Positions 26,326 through 35,493 of a stretch of 64,000 bases of DNA are shown one piece after another. The notes beneath the pieces are model-generated. The model searched no databases. It saw nothing but the letters and a program-made list of their open reading frames with translations, and was not told the origin of the DNA. A program made the position numbers and the translations under genes. The stretch is from the NCBI RefSeq assembly GCF_026342405.1, contig NZ_JAPEMU010000002.1, forward strand, positions 186,001 through 250,000, read 5' to 3'. Positions within the stretch are counted from its first letter, which is position 1. Every line of letters begins with the position of its first letter. This DNA comes from Kitasatospora sp. NBC_00240. GTDB lineage: Bacteria > Actinomycetota > Actinomycetes > Streptomycetales > Streptomycetaceae.

Positions 26326-27246
26326 CTAGAAGACCGACCAGCCGGTCGCAGTAGTCAACGCGTCCAGCGCGGCCACGCCCAGGACCGAGTTGCCGGTGGC
26401 ATCCAGCGGGGGGCTCCATACACACACCGCACCGCGCCCTGGCAACACCGCCAGTATCCCCCCGCCCACCCCGCTCTTGCCGGGCAGGCCGACCCGGAAT
26501 GCGAACTGGCCTGCGGCGTCGTAGGTTCCGCAGGTCAGCAGGACGGCATTGACCCTCTTCGCCTCGCTGCGTGTCAGCAGCCGCGACCCGTCCGCCCGTA
26601 TCCCGTGGCGGGCGAGGAAGAGCCCGGCAAGGGCCATGTCACGGCAGCTCGCCGCGAGCGCGCAGTGCGCGTAGTAGTGGAGCAGCACACTGTCCACCGG
26701 GTTGCGCAGATTGCCATAGCTCGCGATGAAGTGCGCGAGCGCCGCGTTGCGGTGTCCGTGCAGGGCCTCCGACGCGGCCACAGACTCGTCGATGTCCAGC
26801 GTCTCGTTCCGTGACTCGGCTCGAAGGAAGTCCCTCACCGCCGTGCCGGCGTTTCCAGTCAGCTCCAGCAGGCGATCCGTCACCACGATGGCGCCCGCGT
26901 TGATGAACGGATTTCGCGGTATGCCGCTTTCACTCTCCAACTGCACCAAGGAGTTGTACGGGTTCCCGGAGGGTTCCCGCCCGACACCCTGCCAGAGCTG
27001 TTCCCCACCCTCCGCCAGGGCCAGGGCCAGCGAGAAGAGTTTCGAGACACTCTGGATCGAGAACGGCTGCTCCCAGTCCCCTGCCCCGTACACCTCCCCA
27101 TCGACCGTCGCGATCGCCATCCCGAATGCCGTCGGATCAGCCACGGCCAATGCCGGGATGTAGTCCGCGACTCGTCCGCGCCCATGACCGCGCAGTGCCT
27201 CGGCCATCACTTCGTGCAGGAGCCCTTGGTAGTCCACGGGGGTCAT
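26326..27246 (-). CDS. glsA: glutaminase A
   Basis: 306 residues from the ATG at 27246. It is a serine-dependent beta-lactamase-fold glutaminase (glutamine to glutamate plus ammonia) with 'FSIQSVSKLFSLALAL' holding the catalytic Ser-x-x-Lys, 'NPYNSLVQLESESGIPRNPF' and 'NAGAIVVTDRLL', 'HYYAHCALAASCRDMALAGL', and 'FAFRVGLPGKSGVGGGILAV'. Length and motifs are complete; a cytoplasmic enzyme. It is divergent from the ruined asparaginase gene that starts 70 bp away, so the pair once formed a divergent amide-hydrolysing unit. Confidence 0.95.
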   Translation of the reverse strand: MTPVDYQGLLHEVMAEALRGHGRGRVADYIPALAVADPTAFGMAIATVDGEVYGAGDWEQPFSIQSVSKLFSLALALAEGGEQLWQGVGREPSGNPYNSLVQLESESGIPRNPFINAGAIVVTDRLLELTGNAGTAVRDFLRAESRNETLDIDESVAASEALHGHRNAALAHFIASYGNLRNPVDSVLLHYYAHCALAASCRDMALAGLFLARHGIRADGSRLLTRSEAKRVNAVLLTCGTYDAAGQFAFRVGLPGKSGVGGGILAVLPGRGAVCVWSPPLDATGNSVLGVAALDALTTATGWSVF

Positions 27247-27876
27247 TGTGTCCGCTCGGCGGCGGAGACGGTGAGGTACCTGCCTGGTCAGGTGGAGGTG
27301 CACAGGAGCAACGTCATGTCACTCAACGGTCGTACCGTTGCCGTCTTCGCTCTCGGCGGCACCATCGCCACCACCCCGTCCCCGGCGACCGGCGGGGTGC
27401 TCCCCGCCCTTCCGGCAAGGAACTGCTCGAAGCGTTCCGGGACTGAGCGCCCTGGGCGTAACGCTGCGCGTCCACGACTTCCGCCGAGTGGCCAGCGCCT
27501 CGCTGACACTGTCCGACCTCGACGCCCTCCATGCCGCCATCGCTGCTGGGCTCGACTCCGGAACCGTGGACGGTGGGGGTGGTCGTCCAGGGAACCGACA
27601 TCATCGAGGAGACCGCCTTCCACCTCCACCTGCTGCACCAGGGCGACACACCCGTCGTCTTCACCGGAGCCATGCGGAACCCGAACATGCCCGACCATGC
27701 TCGACCATGGCGGGCCCGACGGGCCCGACGGGCCCGCCAACCTGCACGCCGCCGTCATCGCGGCAGCAGGGTCCCTGGCTGCGGGACGTCGGCTGTGTCG
27801 TCGTCCTCGGCGACGAGGTCCGCGCCGCCCGAAGGCCACACCGTCGGCACCGCGGCATTCATTGAGCTCTTTCAGA

Positions 27877-29605
27877 CCCGAATCCGCAGGTAGTGGCGGA
27901 GGGTGGGGGCTGAGACGACGACAGGTGCACTGCCGGTTTGAGAAGATCGAGGTTCCTACGCCTAATCGACTCGAACACGAAAGTGCACCTGTCTGGTGAA
28001 GAAGATATCGCGTCGCCGCACCGCCTCCCGTACCTCCGGCAGGCGCTGGACCAGGCTGAACGCCCGGGTGGGTCCGGCGGACGAGTCGCTGACGGAGAAC
28101 GGCGGCCTGGTACTCGTGGCCGAGCTTGACCGAGCGCTGAGTGTCACCGCCGCCCTTGACGCCGGGATCGGGCCGTTCAAGGAGCGCGACCGGGGCCTGT
28201 CCGGTGGCGAGTTCGCGTTGGCGATGGCGGTGGTGCAGCTGACCGGCGAGGACCACCTGGTCGGCTTCGACCGGTTGCGCGCGGACCGGGTGGGCGAGGG
28301 GCTGCTGCCCGCGCCCGTCCCGCCGTCCACGACGGCCGCCACGCTGGCGGCCCGTTTCGGTCAGGCCCAGCGCGAGGGTATCGAGCGGGCCTCGGCCCAG
28401 GTCAGCGCTCGTGCGCTCGCCGCACTGCCGGTCGGCGAGCGGGCCCGGATCCTGTCCGGGCCGGTGACGATCGACCTGGACGCGAAGGACATCGAGGTGT
28501 TCTCCACCCGCAAGGAGCAGGTCATCCGCTCCTACAAGGGCGAGGTCGCCGGGCGTGTGCATGCCGCGCACTGGGCCCAGGCCCAGGTGGTGCTGGTCTC
28601 GGACCTGCTCGACGGCCGCTCGGACGGCCGCAGCCAGTCCCCGGCCCAGATCGACCGGGCGGTGGACGCCGTGCGCGCCGCCGGCGCGAGGGGCCCGGTC
28701 CTGTTCCAGGGCGATTGCGGCTACTACGCGGGGAAGGTCGCCGAGAAGATCACGGCCCGCGAGGCCTTGTTCCGGCTCGGGGTGCCGCGCAGTCGACCGT
28801 TGTGGCGGGCGGTGGCCCCCGTGCACGACGACGACTGGATCGACGCTCTGGACTACCCGGCCGCGCAGGTCGCGTTGCTGGACTACGTGCCCACCGGATG
28901 GCCCGAGGGCACCCGCGTGATCGCCCGCCGGGTGCGTTACGACGCCGCCGAGTTGTCCGCGGACCCGCGCTCGCGTCGCTCGCGGACCGTCGGCAGGGAC
29001 CAGCTCGCCCTGGTCCTGGACGGCCTGGAGGAACAGGCATACGCCTACTCGTTCATCGCCACCAACGAACCGCTGGACCTGGACCAGGAGGTCGCGGCGG
29101 CGGAGTGGGAGTTCCGCCGCCGCACCAAGATCGAGGAGCTCTTCCGCGACACCGCCCACGGAGCCGGACTGAACCACCTGCCCTCCGCATCGCACGCGGT
29201 CAATGCGATGTGGATGTGGGGCGCGCTGCTGGCCTACAACCTGTCCGCGTGGCTGCCGATGCTGGCCCCGCTCGGCGCCGCGAGGCGTCGCATCTCAACC
29301 GTGCGCCGGCTCCTGATCCGCCGCGCCGCCCGCTGGACGGCCACCGCTCGCCGCCACGAGCTCCACTTCACCGCCGAAGCAGGCCAGTTGATCGCCCGGG
29401 TGCTCGCCCGGATCCGCGCCCACCGGCACCCCTCGGCCGCCTGAACACCGCCCCGACCGGGCCCGAACCACCCGCACCAGCCCAGGAAGGCCGCCCACCC
29501 GGCACGACAGCCGGGCCACATGCCTGCCCCGACACAGCCCAACGGCACCGACGGCCAGCACGGAGATCAACTGACTGGCCGTCGGCCACTACCTGCGGAT
29601 TCGGG
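27877..29605 (+). mobile_element. IS1380-family insertion sequence
   Basis: 1,729 bp. The ends are CCCGAATCCGCAGGTAGTGG at 27877 and the same sequence read inward from 29605. TCAGA is duplicated on both sides (27872-27876, 29606-29610). It lies inside the asparaginase pseudogene. Confidence 0.95.
27996..29444 (+). CDS. IS1380-family transposase
   Basis: 482 residues from the GTG at 27996. DDE_Tnp_1 core: 'GPVTIDLDAKDIEVFSTRKE' (first Asp), 'PVLFQGDCGYYAGKVAEKI' (second Asp) and 'RTKIEELFRDTAHGAGLNHL' (Glu). 'AVNAMWMWGALLAYNLSAWL' matches the conserved C-terminal helix of the family. The frame is intact and the element has perfect ends and a target duplication, so it is likely active. Confidence 0.93.
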   Translation: MKKISRRRTASRTSGRRWTRLNARVGPADESLTENGGLVLVAELDRALSVTAALDAGIGPFKERDRGLSGGEFALAMAVVQLTGEDHLVGFDRLRADRVGEGLLPAPVPPSTTAATLAARFGQAQREGIERASAQVSARALAALPVGERARILSGPVTIDLDAKDIEVFSTRKEQVIRSYKGEVAGRVHAAHWAQAQVVLVSDLLDGRSDGRSQSPAQIDRAVDAVRAAGARGPVLFQGDCGYYAGKVAEKITAREALFRLGVPRSRPLWRAVAPVHDDDWIDALDYPAAQVALLDYVPTGWPEGTRVIARRVRYDAAELSADPRSRRSRTVGRDQLALVLDGLEEQAYAYSFIATNEPLDLDQEVAAAEWEFRRRTKIEELFRDTAHGAGLNHLPSASHAVNAMWMWGALLAYNLSAWLPMLAPLGAARRRISTVRRLLIRRAARWTATARRHELHFTAEAGQLIARVLARIRAHRHPSAA

Positions 29606-30155
29606 TCAGAGCGGCCACCGATCGGGTGACGGAGCCGAGGCGGCAGCCGGCACGCCCGACCGCGATCCCGCTGGTCCGGGTGGCCGTCAACGGCGGATGC
29701 GGCTCCACCCTGCCGAGCAGCAGTTGAAAGGGCTCATTGGGACCTGATCCCCAGCGGTGACCTCAATCCGTACAAAGCCCGTCTGCTCCTGCACCGCCTG
29801 TTCTCCACCGGCTGCCGGGATCGGGAACGGATCACCCAGGCCTTCGCCGTGTTCGGTGACCGTCCCGCCGAACCCTGTCGCCCGCCTCACAGGGGAGGCC
29901 GGGCTGAGTACAAGCCGGTGGATGAAAGCGGCAGCGGATGCGACGACCTGAACCGGGGCCTTGTTCAGGGGTGGCGATGTGGGCGGAGACGAGGCCGGCG
30001 ATGGCGAGGCGACTCGGACGCGCGCGGAGGACTCGTAAATGACTTGTCAGGCCCTGGAGCTCGTCTCGCCGGAGCCCCTCTCTGTCAGCCTTGGGTGAGA
30101 CATCCCGCTTTGGCGGGTTAGCCTGAGAGGGCCCCGAGTAGGAGTTCCACCCCTG

Positions 30156-30539
30156 ATGACCAGCACCAATCCGTCCGCTGCCAGCCCGGCTCCCAGGCCG
30201 AAGCGCCGCACGTTCAGCCCCGAGTACAAGCTGCGGATCGTCGCCGAGTACGACGCCGCGCCCGAGGGTGAGAAGGGTGCGGTCCTGCGCCGCGAGCGCC
30301 TGTACCACTCCCACGTCACCGAATGGCGGGCCGCGCGCGATGCCGGCGCCCTGGAAAACCTGGCCGACCGCCGCACGAGCCCGGTGCGCCCGAAGAAGTC
30401 CGCCGCCGAGGTCGAGAACGAGAAGCTGCGCCGGCAGGTGGAACGGCTGGAGAAGGAACTCGCCCGGAACAAGGCTGCGGTGGAGGTCCTGGGAAAAGCG
30501 TCGGCGCTCTTGGAAATGATCTCCGAGAGCGCGGACTGA
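30156..30539 (+). CDS. IS3 transposase OrfA, copy 2
   Basis: 127 residues with the same predicted sequence as copy 1 OrfA: HTH 'PEYKLRIVAEYDAAPEGEKG' and C-terminal coiled coil 'KLRRQVERLEKELARNKAAV'. It works with OrfB through a frameshift at GGGAAAAG (30491-30498). Confidence 0.9.
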   Translation: MTSTNPSAASPAPRPKRRTFSPEYKLRIVAEYDAAPEGEKGAVLRRERLYHSHVTEWRAARDAGALENLADRRTSPVRPKKSAAEVENEKLRRQVERLEKELARNKAAVEVLGKASALLEMISESAD

Positions 30540-31564
30540 GGCACGCCGCCGATCCCGTCGTGGACGAGGCTTTCACCGCCGTCGAACACGAGCTGGGCAC
30601 CACGGCGGCGTGTCGGCTGACCGGCCGCTCCCGGGCCACCCACTACCGCAGGCTGAAGCCACCGCCCGCGCGCCGGACCAGGTCCCCGCAGGTCCAGCCG
30701 TCGGCCCTGACGGCCGAAGAGCGTGATGCGGTACTGGCGTTGATGAACAGCCCCGAGTACGCCGAGTTGCCGCCCGCGCAGATCTGGGCCCGCGAACTGG
30801 ACACCGGGCGCTACCACTGCTCGGTCTCCACGATGTACCGGATCCTGCGCGAACGGGGGCAGTCCGGTGAGCGCCGCCGCCAGGCCACCCACCCGGCCAA
30901 GGCGGTGCCCGAACTCGTCGCCGACGGCCCATCCCAGGTGTTCACCTGGGACATCACCAAAGCAGCCGGCCCCGGCAAGGGCATCTGGTACCACGCCTAC
31001 GTCATCATCGACATCTTCAGCCGCTACATCGTCGGCCACACCGTCGAGGCAGCCGAATCAGCCGAACGGGCCGAGGAGTTGATCCGCGAGACCATCGCGC
31101 GCAACGGCATCGTCCCCGAGACCGTGCACGCCGACCGCGGCACCTCCATGACCTCCAAGAAGGTCTCCCAGCTGCTGATCGATCTCGGTGTCACCCGGAG
31201 CCACTCACGCCCCAGGGTCTCCAACGACAACCCCTACAGCGAGGCACAGTTCAAGACCACCAAGTACATGGCCGACTATCCCGAGCGGTTCGACTCCCTG
31301 GCCCACGCCCGCGAATGGTTCGACGCCTTCATCTCGTACTACAACCACGAGCACCGGCACTCGGGCATCGCACTTCACACGCCCGCCAGCGTCCATTTCG
31401 GCACCGCCGAGGAGATCCGCGACCAGCGGGCCGTCACCCTCGCCGAGGCCTACGCACGCCACCCCGAACGCTTCGGCCGCCGCCCCAGACCACCCGAGAT
31501 CCCGCCGACGGCGTGGATCAACGACCCCGCCAAGCGCCGCGAGCCCGCACCACAAACCTCATAG
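30493..31564 (+). CDS. IS3 transposase OrfB, copy 2
   Basis: Integrase subunit with the same predicted sequence as copy 1: 'FTWDITKAAGPGKGIWY', 'VHADRGTSMTSKKVSQLL' and 'NDNPYSEAQFKTTKY' provide the DDE residues. Coordinates start at the presumed slip site because there is no good independent start codon. Confidence 0.88.
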
Positions 31565-31979
31565 CCTCACGACCGTCTCACTGGACTTGAAATCTTCCGG
31601 CCGGCCGAGGCGTGGGGTTGTTGACAGCGGTGCTGCTGGGATCCCAAAGGCGCATTTGGGCCTGCGGACCCGGAGCCCCGCGCCCGGAGGATCTGGGTCT
31701 GCCTGCTGGCGGTGCTGCTGGGCTAGTGTCATGAGCAGAGGAGATCGATGAGCTTCCCCGGGTGTGCGACCGCGGATTCAGGCGATGTGGAGTTCGCCAG
31801 CACGTAGTCCATCACGAGTGGGCGCAACAGGGTCCGGTGTTACCTGTCACCGGACCGGGCCGTCAACTCTCCTTCGGCGCAGAACCCCATGCGTCAACTC
31901 CTGGACCGGCGGCGTGTCGTTCTCGCCCCCCGCAAGAGAACGACGCGCCGCTGTCCTGTCAGATGCCTCACCACCGGTT

Positions 31980-32050
31980 ACGGGCCGTCGCCCGGTGCAC
32001 CGGCCGGGATATGGACAGCCACCCGGCCGATGCACCGGGCGACGGCCCGT
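31980..32050. repeat. 29-bp inverted repeat, 13-base loop
   Basis: Arms 31980-32008 and 32022-32050 differ at one position; the loop is 13 bases. The arms begin ACGGGCCGTCGCCCGGTGCA. Too long and regular for chance. Possible roles: protein-binding palindrome, replication or transfer site, or terminator. Confidence 0.8.
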
Positions 32051-32336
32051 CCGTTCTACCGACACCGGCCAAACGACCGATTCTCCCCATAGGGGCGGGC
32101 GCGGTACCCAGGCGATCGGGTGCAGAGGAGCGGAGGGAGTCCGGCGCCGAAGGTGGCGCCCGGTACGGTTCGCCGCTGAGGCAAGGTCCCTGAAGCGCGG
32201 TGCCCACACGTGTCACTCGTCCCGCCCGATCGAGGTTGCACAGCCGGCGAGGCACCCATGGGGCAGGCTCATACGGCCGGTCGACCGCCTCCGCGTCGCT
32301 CCATCCGCTCAGCGCCCCAACGGCAAGGCGCGGGAA

Positions 32337-32385
32337 CCACCGGTATTTCCGGTGCCGTAGTCATCGCCACCGGAAATACCGCTGG
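32337..32385. repeat. 18-bp inverted repeat, 13-base loop
   Basis: Arms 32337-32354 (CCACCGGTATTTCCGGTG) and 32368-32385 match with one mismatch, again around a 13-base loop. The centre of each arm is A/T-rich (GGTATTTCC), unlike the other palindrome. Confidence 0.75.
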
Positions 32386-32552
32386 CCGAAGGCTGGGGGC
32401 GGACCACCGAGGCCGGCGGCACCAAGGTGCTCGGGCTGAAGTCAGTCTGCTCCGGGTGCCGTTCGCTCTTGTCGTCGAACGGTCGGCCTTCACAGGCCGC
32501 AGAAGCGGAAGCCCGGCGGGTCAGCGCCGAACGGGGCAGGGCTGCCCTCGAC

Positions 32553-33980
32553 TCAACTGCCATAGACCGGGATCCACTCATAGCCGTGCCGTGGCAATCG
32601 ACTTGTGTCGTCAGTGAAGGGATCGTCCTGCACCACGTCATCCCAGGGGTGGGGACGGCCCGCGTCCTGGGCCCGCCAGTACGCCAAGGTCCTCTCGATG
32701 GCCCTGGCCACCTCGCGCTCCTCCCACGCGGCCTGCAGAGCGGGCATGCCGGCGAGGCTGTCGCCCGGCTGATCCTGCTGATCCAGGAAGCGTCGGCTCA
32801 CCAGAGGCAGCAGCGGGATCGGTGAGGGGCGGGGGGCGACGATCGGAACCTCCACCCAGGAGGCTGGAAGGTCGGCACGGACTGGGCCCTCACCGCCCCC
32901 GGCCTTGGCGCGCTTGAGGTAGTGCGCCAGGTAGGCCATTGGTTTGCGAACGATGGCCCTGGGCACGTAAAGGAGTTCGGAGGCGAGTTCACGAGGAGTG
33001 ATGGCTTGGTCGAGCAACCGGTCTCGCAGGAGGTAGCTGAGGCGCCGGGGGCAAGCGGGACGTAGCCATGGAACAAGCGCCTGGAGAGTCCTGGTGAACT
33101 CGATGAACTCTCGGAGCCGGGAGGGTGTGACGGGGCGGGGGTCGTTGCTCAGGTCGCCTGACTCGTGATCATGCGCGCGTGCGCGTGTGTAGTTTGTAGT
33201 CCCACCTGCCTTAAGTGACTGTTCAGAACAAGAACCACCACGGGAAGGGGGTGATGTCACCCCCGCGTTCGGGCGTGTCGAACGGGAAGGCGAAGCTGCC
33301 CTGGCAAGGCGGGCCTCATGCCGTCGGCCTCGGTCGGTGACACCGACGACACGGGCCTGGTAGCCGAAGCCGCTGATGCGCCGACCGTGTGCCTGGTCGT
33401 AGGCCGGCGGAACAGCCATGGCGAAGAGCGTGCCGGTGCCCTTGTAGGAAGTGGGTTCCTGGCCCGGGTTGCGGGTTCGGAGGATGTTCGCCCGGGATCC
33501 GTGCTCGATCCACACGAGGAGCCCGAGTTCGCGCAGGACCCGGGTGTGGACGGCCACGCAGTCGACCGAGAGACCGAGCTGCTCTGCCAGGGCGACACGG
33601 CCGTAGGCAAGGTGTCCGCGGCGGTTGGACTTCGCGACGAGCAGTTCGGCGACGCGCAAGGTGGTGGCGTTCGCCCTGGGATGGAGGCCGGACTTGAGGG
33701 CCCATCGGAGCGCGCAGAGAAAATCCGCCGTTGAGGTGATGCCGCGGGAGGCGGTGTTGGTGATCTCGTGTTCCGCGGGGGAGGTGATGAGGTGGGGACG
33801 GGCCAGCCTGAAACGGGCTGGCCCGGGTACGGTATCGCTGACGGATCGTCGGGTTTCGGGCAGCACTGAACCTACTGCCTGGGCCGGTGTGATGTCGTTC
33901 TCCAGGAAGTGGAAAGGGGCATGGGATATCGGGCAGCGGCAGGGTGCTGGTGCCGCAACGGGACAAAACAACAGCGCCAC
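32553..33980 (-). CDS. winged-helix plasmid protein, possible replication initiator
   Basis: 475 residues, GTG start at 33980. Near residues 95-165 is a winged-helix-type region: 'TTLRVAELLVAKSNRRGHLA', 'YGRVALAEQLGLSVDCVAVH' and 'RVLRELGLLVWIEHGSRANI', the layout of an HTH followed by a wing. The C-terminal half has 'LSYLLRDRLLDQAITPRELA', 'VRKPMAYLAHYLKRAKAGG' and an acidic tail. Similar architecture occurs in actinomycete plasmid proteins, hence the suggestion of replication or control. No catalytic motif is seen. It follows the 34068-34589 gene after 87 bp on the same strand and is probably in one operon with it. Confidence 0.6.
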   Translation of the reverse strand: MALLFCPVAAPAPCRCPISHAPFHFLENDITPAQAVGSVLPETRRSVSDTVPGPARFRLARPHLITSPAEHEITNTASRGITSTADFLCALRWALKSGLHPRANATTLRVAELLVAKSNRRGHLAYGRVALAEQLGLSVDCVAVHTRVLRELGLLVWIEHGSRANILRTRNPGQEPTSYKGTGTLFAMAVPPAYDQAHGRRISGFGYQARVVGVTDRGRRHEARLARAASPSRSTRPNAGVTSPPSRGGSCSEQSLKAGGTTNYTRARAHDHESGDLSNDPRPVTPSRLREFIEFTRTLQALVPWLRPACPRRLSYLLRDRLLDQAITPRELASELLYVPRAIVRKPMAYLAHYLKRAKAGGGEGPVRADLPASWVEVPIVAPRPSPIPLLPLVSRRFLDQQDQPGDSLAGMPALQAAWEEREVARAIERTLAYWRAQDAGRPHPWDDVVQDDPFTDDTSRLPRHGYEWIPVYGS

Positions 33981-34067
33981 GTGACCGGTCGGGGGTCACG
34001 CGCTGCCTGCTATTCGGTTGTAGGGGGTGTCACCTCCACGGGTCCGTGCTCGGTGGGGAAGCAGAGG

Positions 34068-34589
34068 TCAGCGCGTCCCGGAGGCAGCTCGCTGGGAGGT
34101 TGTGAAGCGGTTCGCTGCCGGCGGCATCGCGGGAAGTTCGAATCCCTCGGGGAGTTCGAGAACCCACGCCCCGATCGGAATCCGAACCGCGCACAGCCCT
34201 CCGATCTCGGTGAGGACGACCAGGGCCTCGGCCATCGTGCGGGTGATGCGTACATCGTTGGACATCAGCCAGAGCAGGGTGTCGGGGCCGAGCGCGGGGT
34301 CGTTCAGTGCATCGCGCGCCGCACCGATCACGACGCTCTGCCAGATGGCAACGTCGCGTGGCGCACTGCGGGACCGCCGTTCGCCGGGCCACACGATCTG
34401 GTCGGCCATGGCGAAGACGCGCACGACGATGACGTCCTCGCCGTCGAGTGCATCGGCGTTCACAAAGCCACGCTCAATCGCTTTGTTCGGCCAGACGCGG
34501 TTGACGTCCGCCGCTTTCGCAAGAGATGCAGGGGTAATCCGTCTGGCCAACGGGACCTCGACTTTCGCGACTGTGAGATGGGTTTCCAC
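34068..34589 (-). CDS. hypothetical protein upstream of the winged-helix gene
   Basis: 173 residues, GTG start at 34589 ('VETHLTVAKVEV'). The segment 'ITPASLAKAADVNRVWPNKA' could be a helix-turn-helix, and 'DALDGEDVIVVRVFAMADQI' and 'ALVVLTEIGGLCAVRIPIGA' look like beta-rich core. No family is recognised. It begins about 165 bp from the CCTAC repeat array and 30-bp palindrome at 34755-34871, which may control it. Confidence 0.6.
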   Translation of the reverse strand: METHLTVAKVEVPLARRITPASLAKAADVNRVWPNKAIERGFVNADALDGEDVIVVRVFAMADQIVWPGERRSRSAPRDVAIWQSVVIGAARDALNDPALGPDTLLWLMSNDVRITRTMAEALVVLTEIGGLCAVRIPIGAWVLELPEGFELPAMPPAANRFTTSQRAASGTR

Positions 34590-34754
34590 GTGAAGCGATC
34601 GTATCGCAAACCCAGGCTCTCACCTGCTACGTCGCATCATTCAACCTTGGCGAACCAGGAACCCCTGCCAGGATTTCTCGACATTTGCTTGATTAGTGTG
34701 TGCTACGGCGTGTCAATTGCTACCTAAGTCGATCAGAGGCTCCCTGGCTGGGTA

Positions 34755-34871
34755 CCTACCGGGCTGGAGATATAGGCATGTCGATAGCTATCGACATGCC
34801 TACCGAAATACCTACGGGGAGGCCTACATAGATCCCTACCTGCATACTGTCATGGTATTCATGCAACCTAC
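34755..34871. repeat. CCTAC repeat array 1 with 30-bp perfect palindrome
   Basis: CCTAC occurs at 34755, 34799, 34811, 34823, 34835 and 34867; the middle four are spaced by exactly 12 bp. Between the first two lies a perfect palindrome, 34773-34802, made of TAGGCATGTCGATAG and its complement without a gap. The same ATCCCTAC word is found in array 2 at 39.0-39.3 kb. Likely sites for a repeat-binding protein: operator, centromere or both. Confidence 0.75.
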
Positions 34872-35099
34872 CGGCATCCATATAAGAGCTGGTCGGGCTT
34901 GCGTGAGGACCCCAAACCGCTGACTGCAGTTGTGGGGGCGCTCCGCCAGGCGGTTGGTGCGGCCAGGCCACGCAGCTGTTCACGCAGCGCTCGACGGGGA
35001 TTCCCGAATGGGGCTGAGGTGGCGTTGGCCGAGTGCCTACGTCAACCTTCGAACCTGGTGAGCCACCGGAAGATGCGGCCTACTTGGAGTTCGCAACCG

Positions 35100-35290
35100 A
35101 GCAATGAAGGCGTGGACGAACAAATCCGGAAGCGCTGCCGCGGAAAATTCGGCCACCGTGGCGCGGACGCACGGCGTAGGTGCACTCCGACCGTCGCGCG
35201 CCTCGCGTATCACCCGCTCAACCTGCTTGTGGTTGACCGCGACGCCGGACGCCCGCAGCTCGGCGGTGACGCCCCTGGCACCCGCCACAA
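35100..35290 (-). pseudogene. IS3-family OrfB fragment
   Basis: The minus strand reads 'GARGVTAELRASGVAVNHKQ' and 'VERVIREARD', matching the HTH_21 region of IS3 OrfB proteins (the usual form is G-x-R-x(3)-ELR-x(4)-VNHKRV-x-R). The catalytic core is absent. Confidence 0.6.
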
Positions 35291-35493
35291 GGAGCATCGG
35301 AATTGGGGCGTGAGACCCATAGCCCGGCCCTCTCCCATGGGACACCATAGGCGCACCACACAGCGCGGTGACAAAGGCTGAACCACCCGGACGACCTGTT
35401 GCGCCCCAGTGCTCTGTACCGCAACCGCGCTGGAGGGAATTCCGTCCCTTCCGGCCGTGACTCGCCCCCCGGCCGATACCCGATGGAGGATCC

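Larger units (their letters stand above)
27316..29870 (+). pseudogene. L-asparaginase gene, frameshifted and split by IS1380
   Basis: It begins 'MSLNGRTVAVFALGGTIATT' (the first catalytic Thr motif). The homologous sequence then jumps frames several times: 'GKELLEAFRD', 'LGVTLRVHDFRRVASASLTL', 'VVVQGTDIIEETAFHLHLLH' (second Thr motif region), 'PVVFTGAMRNPNMPD' and 'GHTVGTAAFIELFQ'. IS1380 interrupts at 27877. On the far side fragments such as 'TAIPLVRVAVNGG' and 'DLNPYKARLLLHRLF' (the family's C-terminal helix) end near 29870. Several indels and a gap show long decay. Confidence 0.75.
30076..31598 (+). mobile_element. IS3-family element, copy 2
   Basis: 1,523 bp, same length, ends and predicted proteins as copy 1 (15841-17363) but reading the other way. 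The flanks (GAGC left, GGCC right) do not match, so the target duplication is lost. This suggests a deletion or recombination beside this copy after insertion. Confidence 0.93.
31599..32552. other. 954-bp non-coding region with two long palindromes
   Basis: Small frames on both strands have no ribosome sites or protein-like character. The notable contents are the inverted repeats at 31980-32050 and 32337-32385. The region lies beyond the 3' end of the winged-helix gene (stop at 32553). Confidence 0.5.
34590..35493. other. 904-bp region with CCTAC array and transposase debris
   Basis: Holds the repeat array and palindrome (34755-34871) and an IS3 orfB scrap (about 35100-35290, minus). The end of the stretch carries the ribosome site of the secreted protein gene at 35494. 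Confidence 0.5.

Noticed and set aside
15841..31598. Composite transposon made of IS3 copies 1 and 2
   Set aside because: The outer flanks differ (CTAC against GGCC) and copy 1 has its own matching duplication on both sides, showing it inserted alone.
31980..32050. Linear-plasmid telomere
   Set aside because: Streptomyces telomeres carry many linked palindromes at a physical end; here there are two isolated palindromes within continuous gene-bearing DNA.
31847..32209. Short frames across the palindrome region
   Set aside because: They run through the inverted repeat, are Arg/Pro-rich on both strands and lack ribosome sites.
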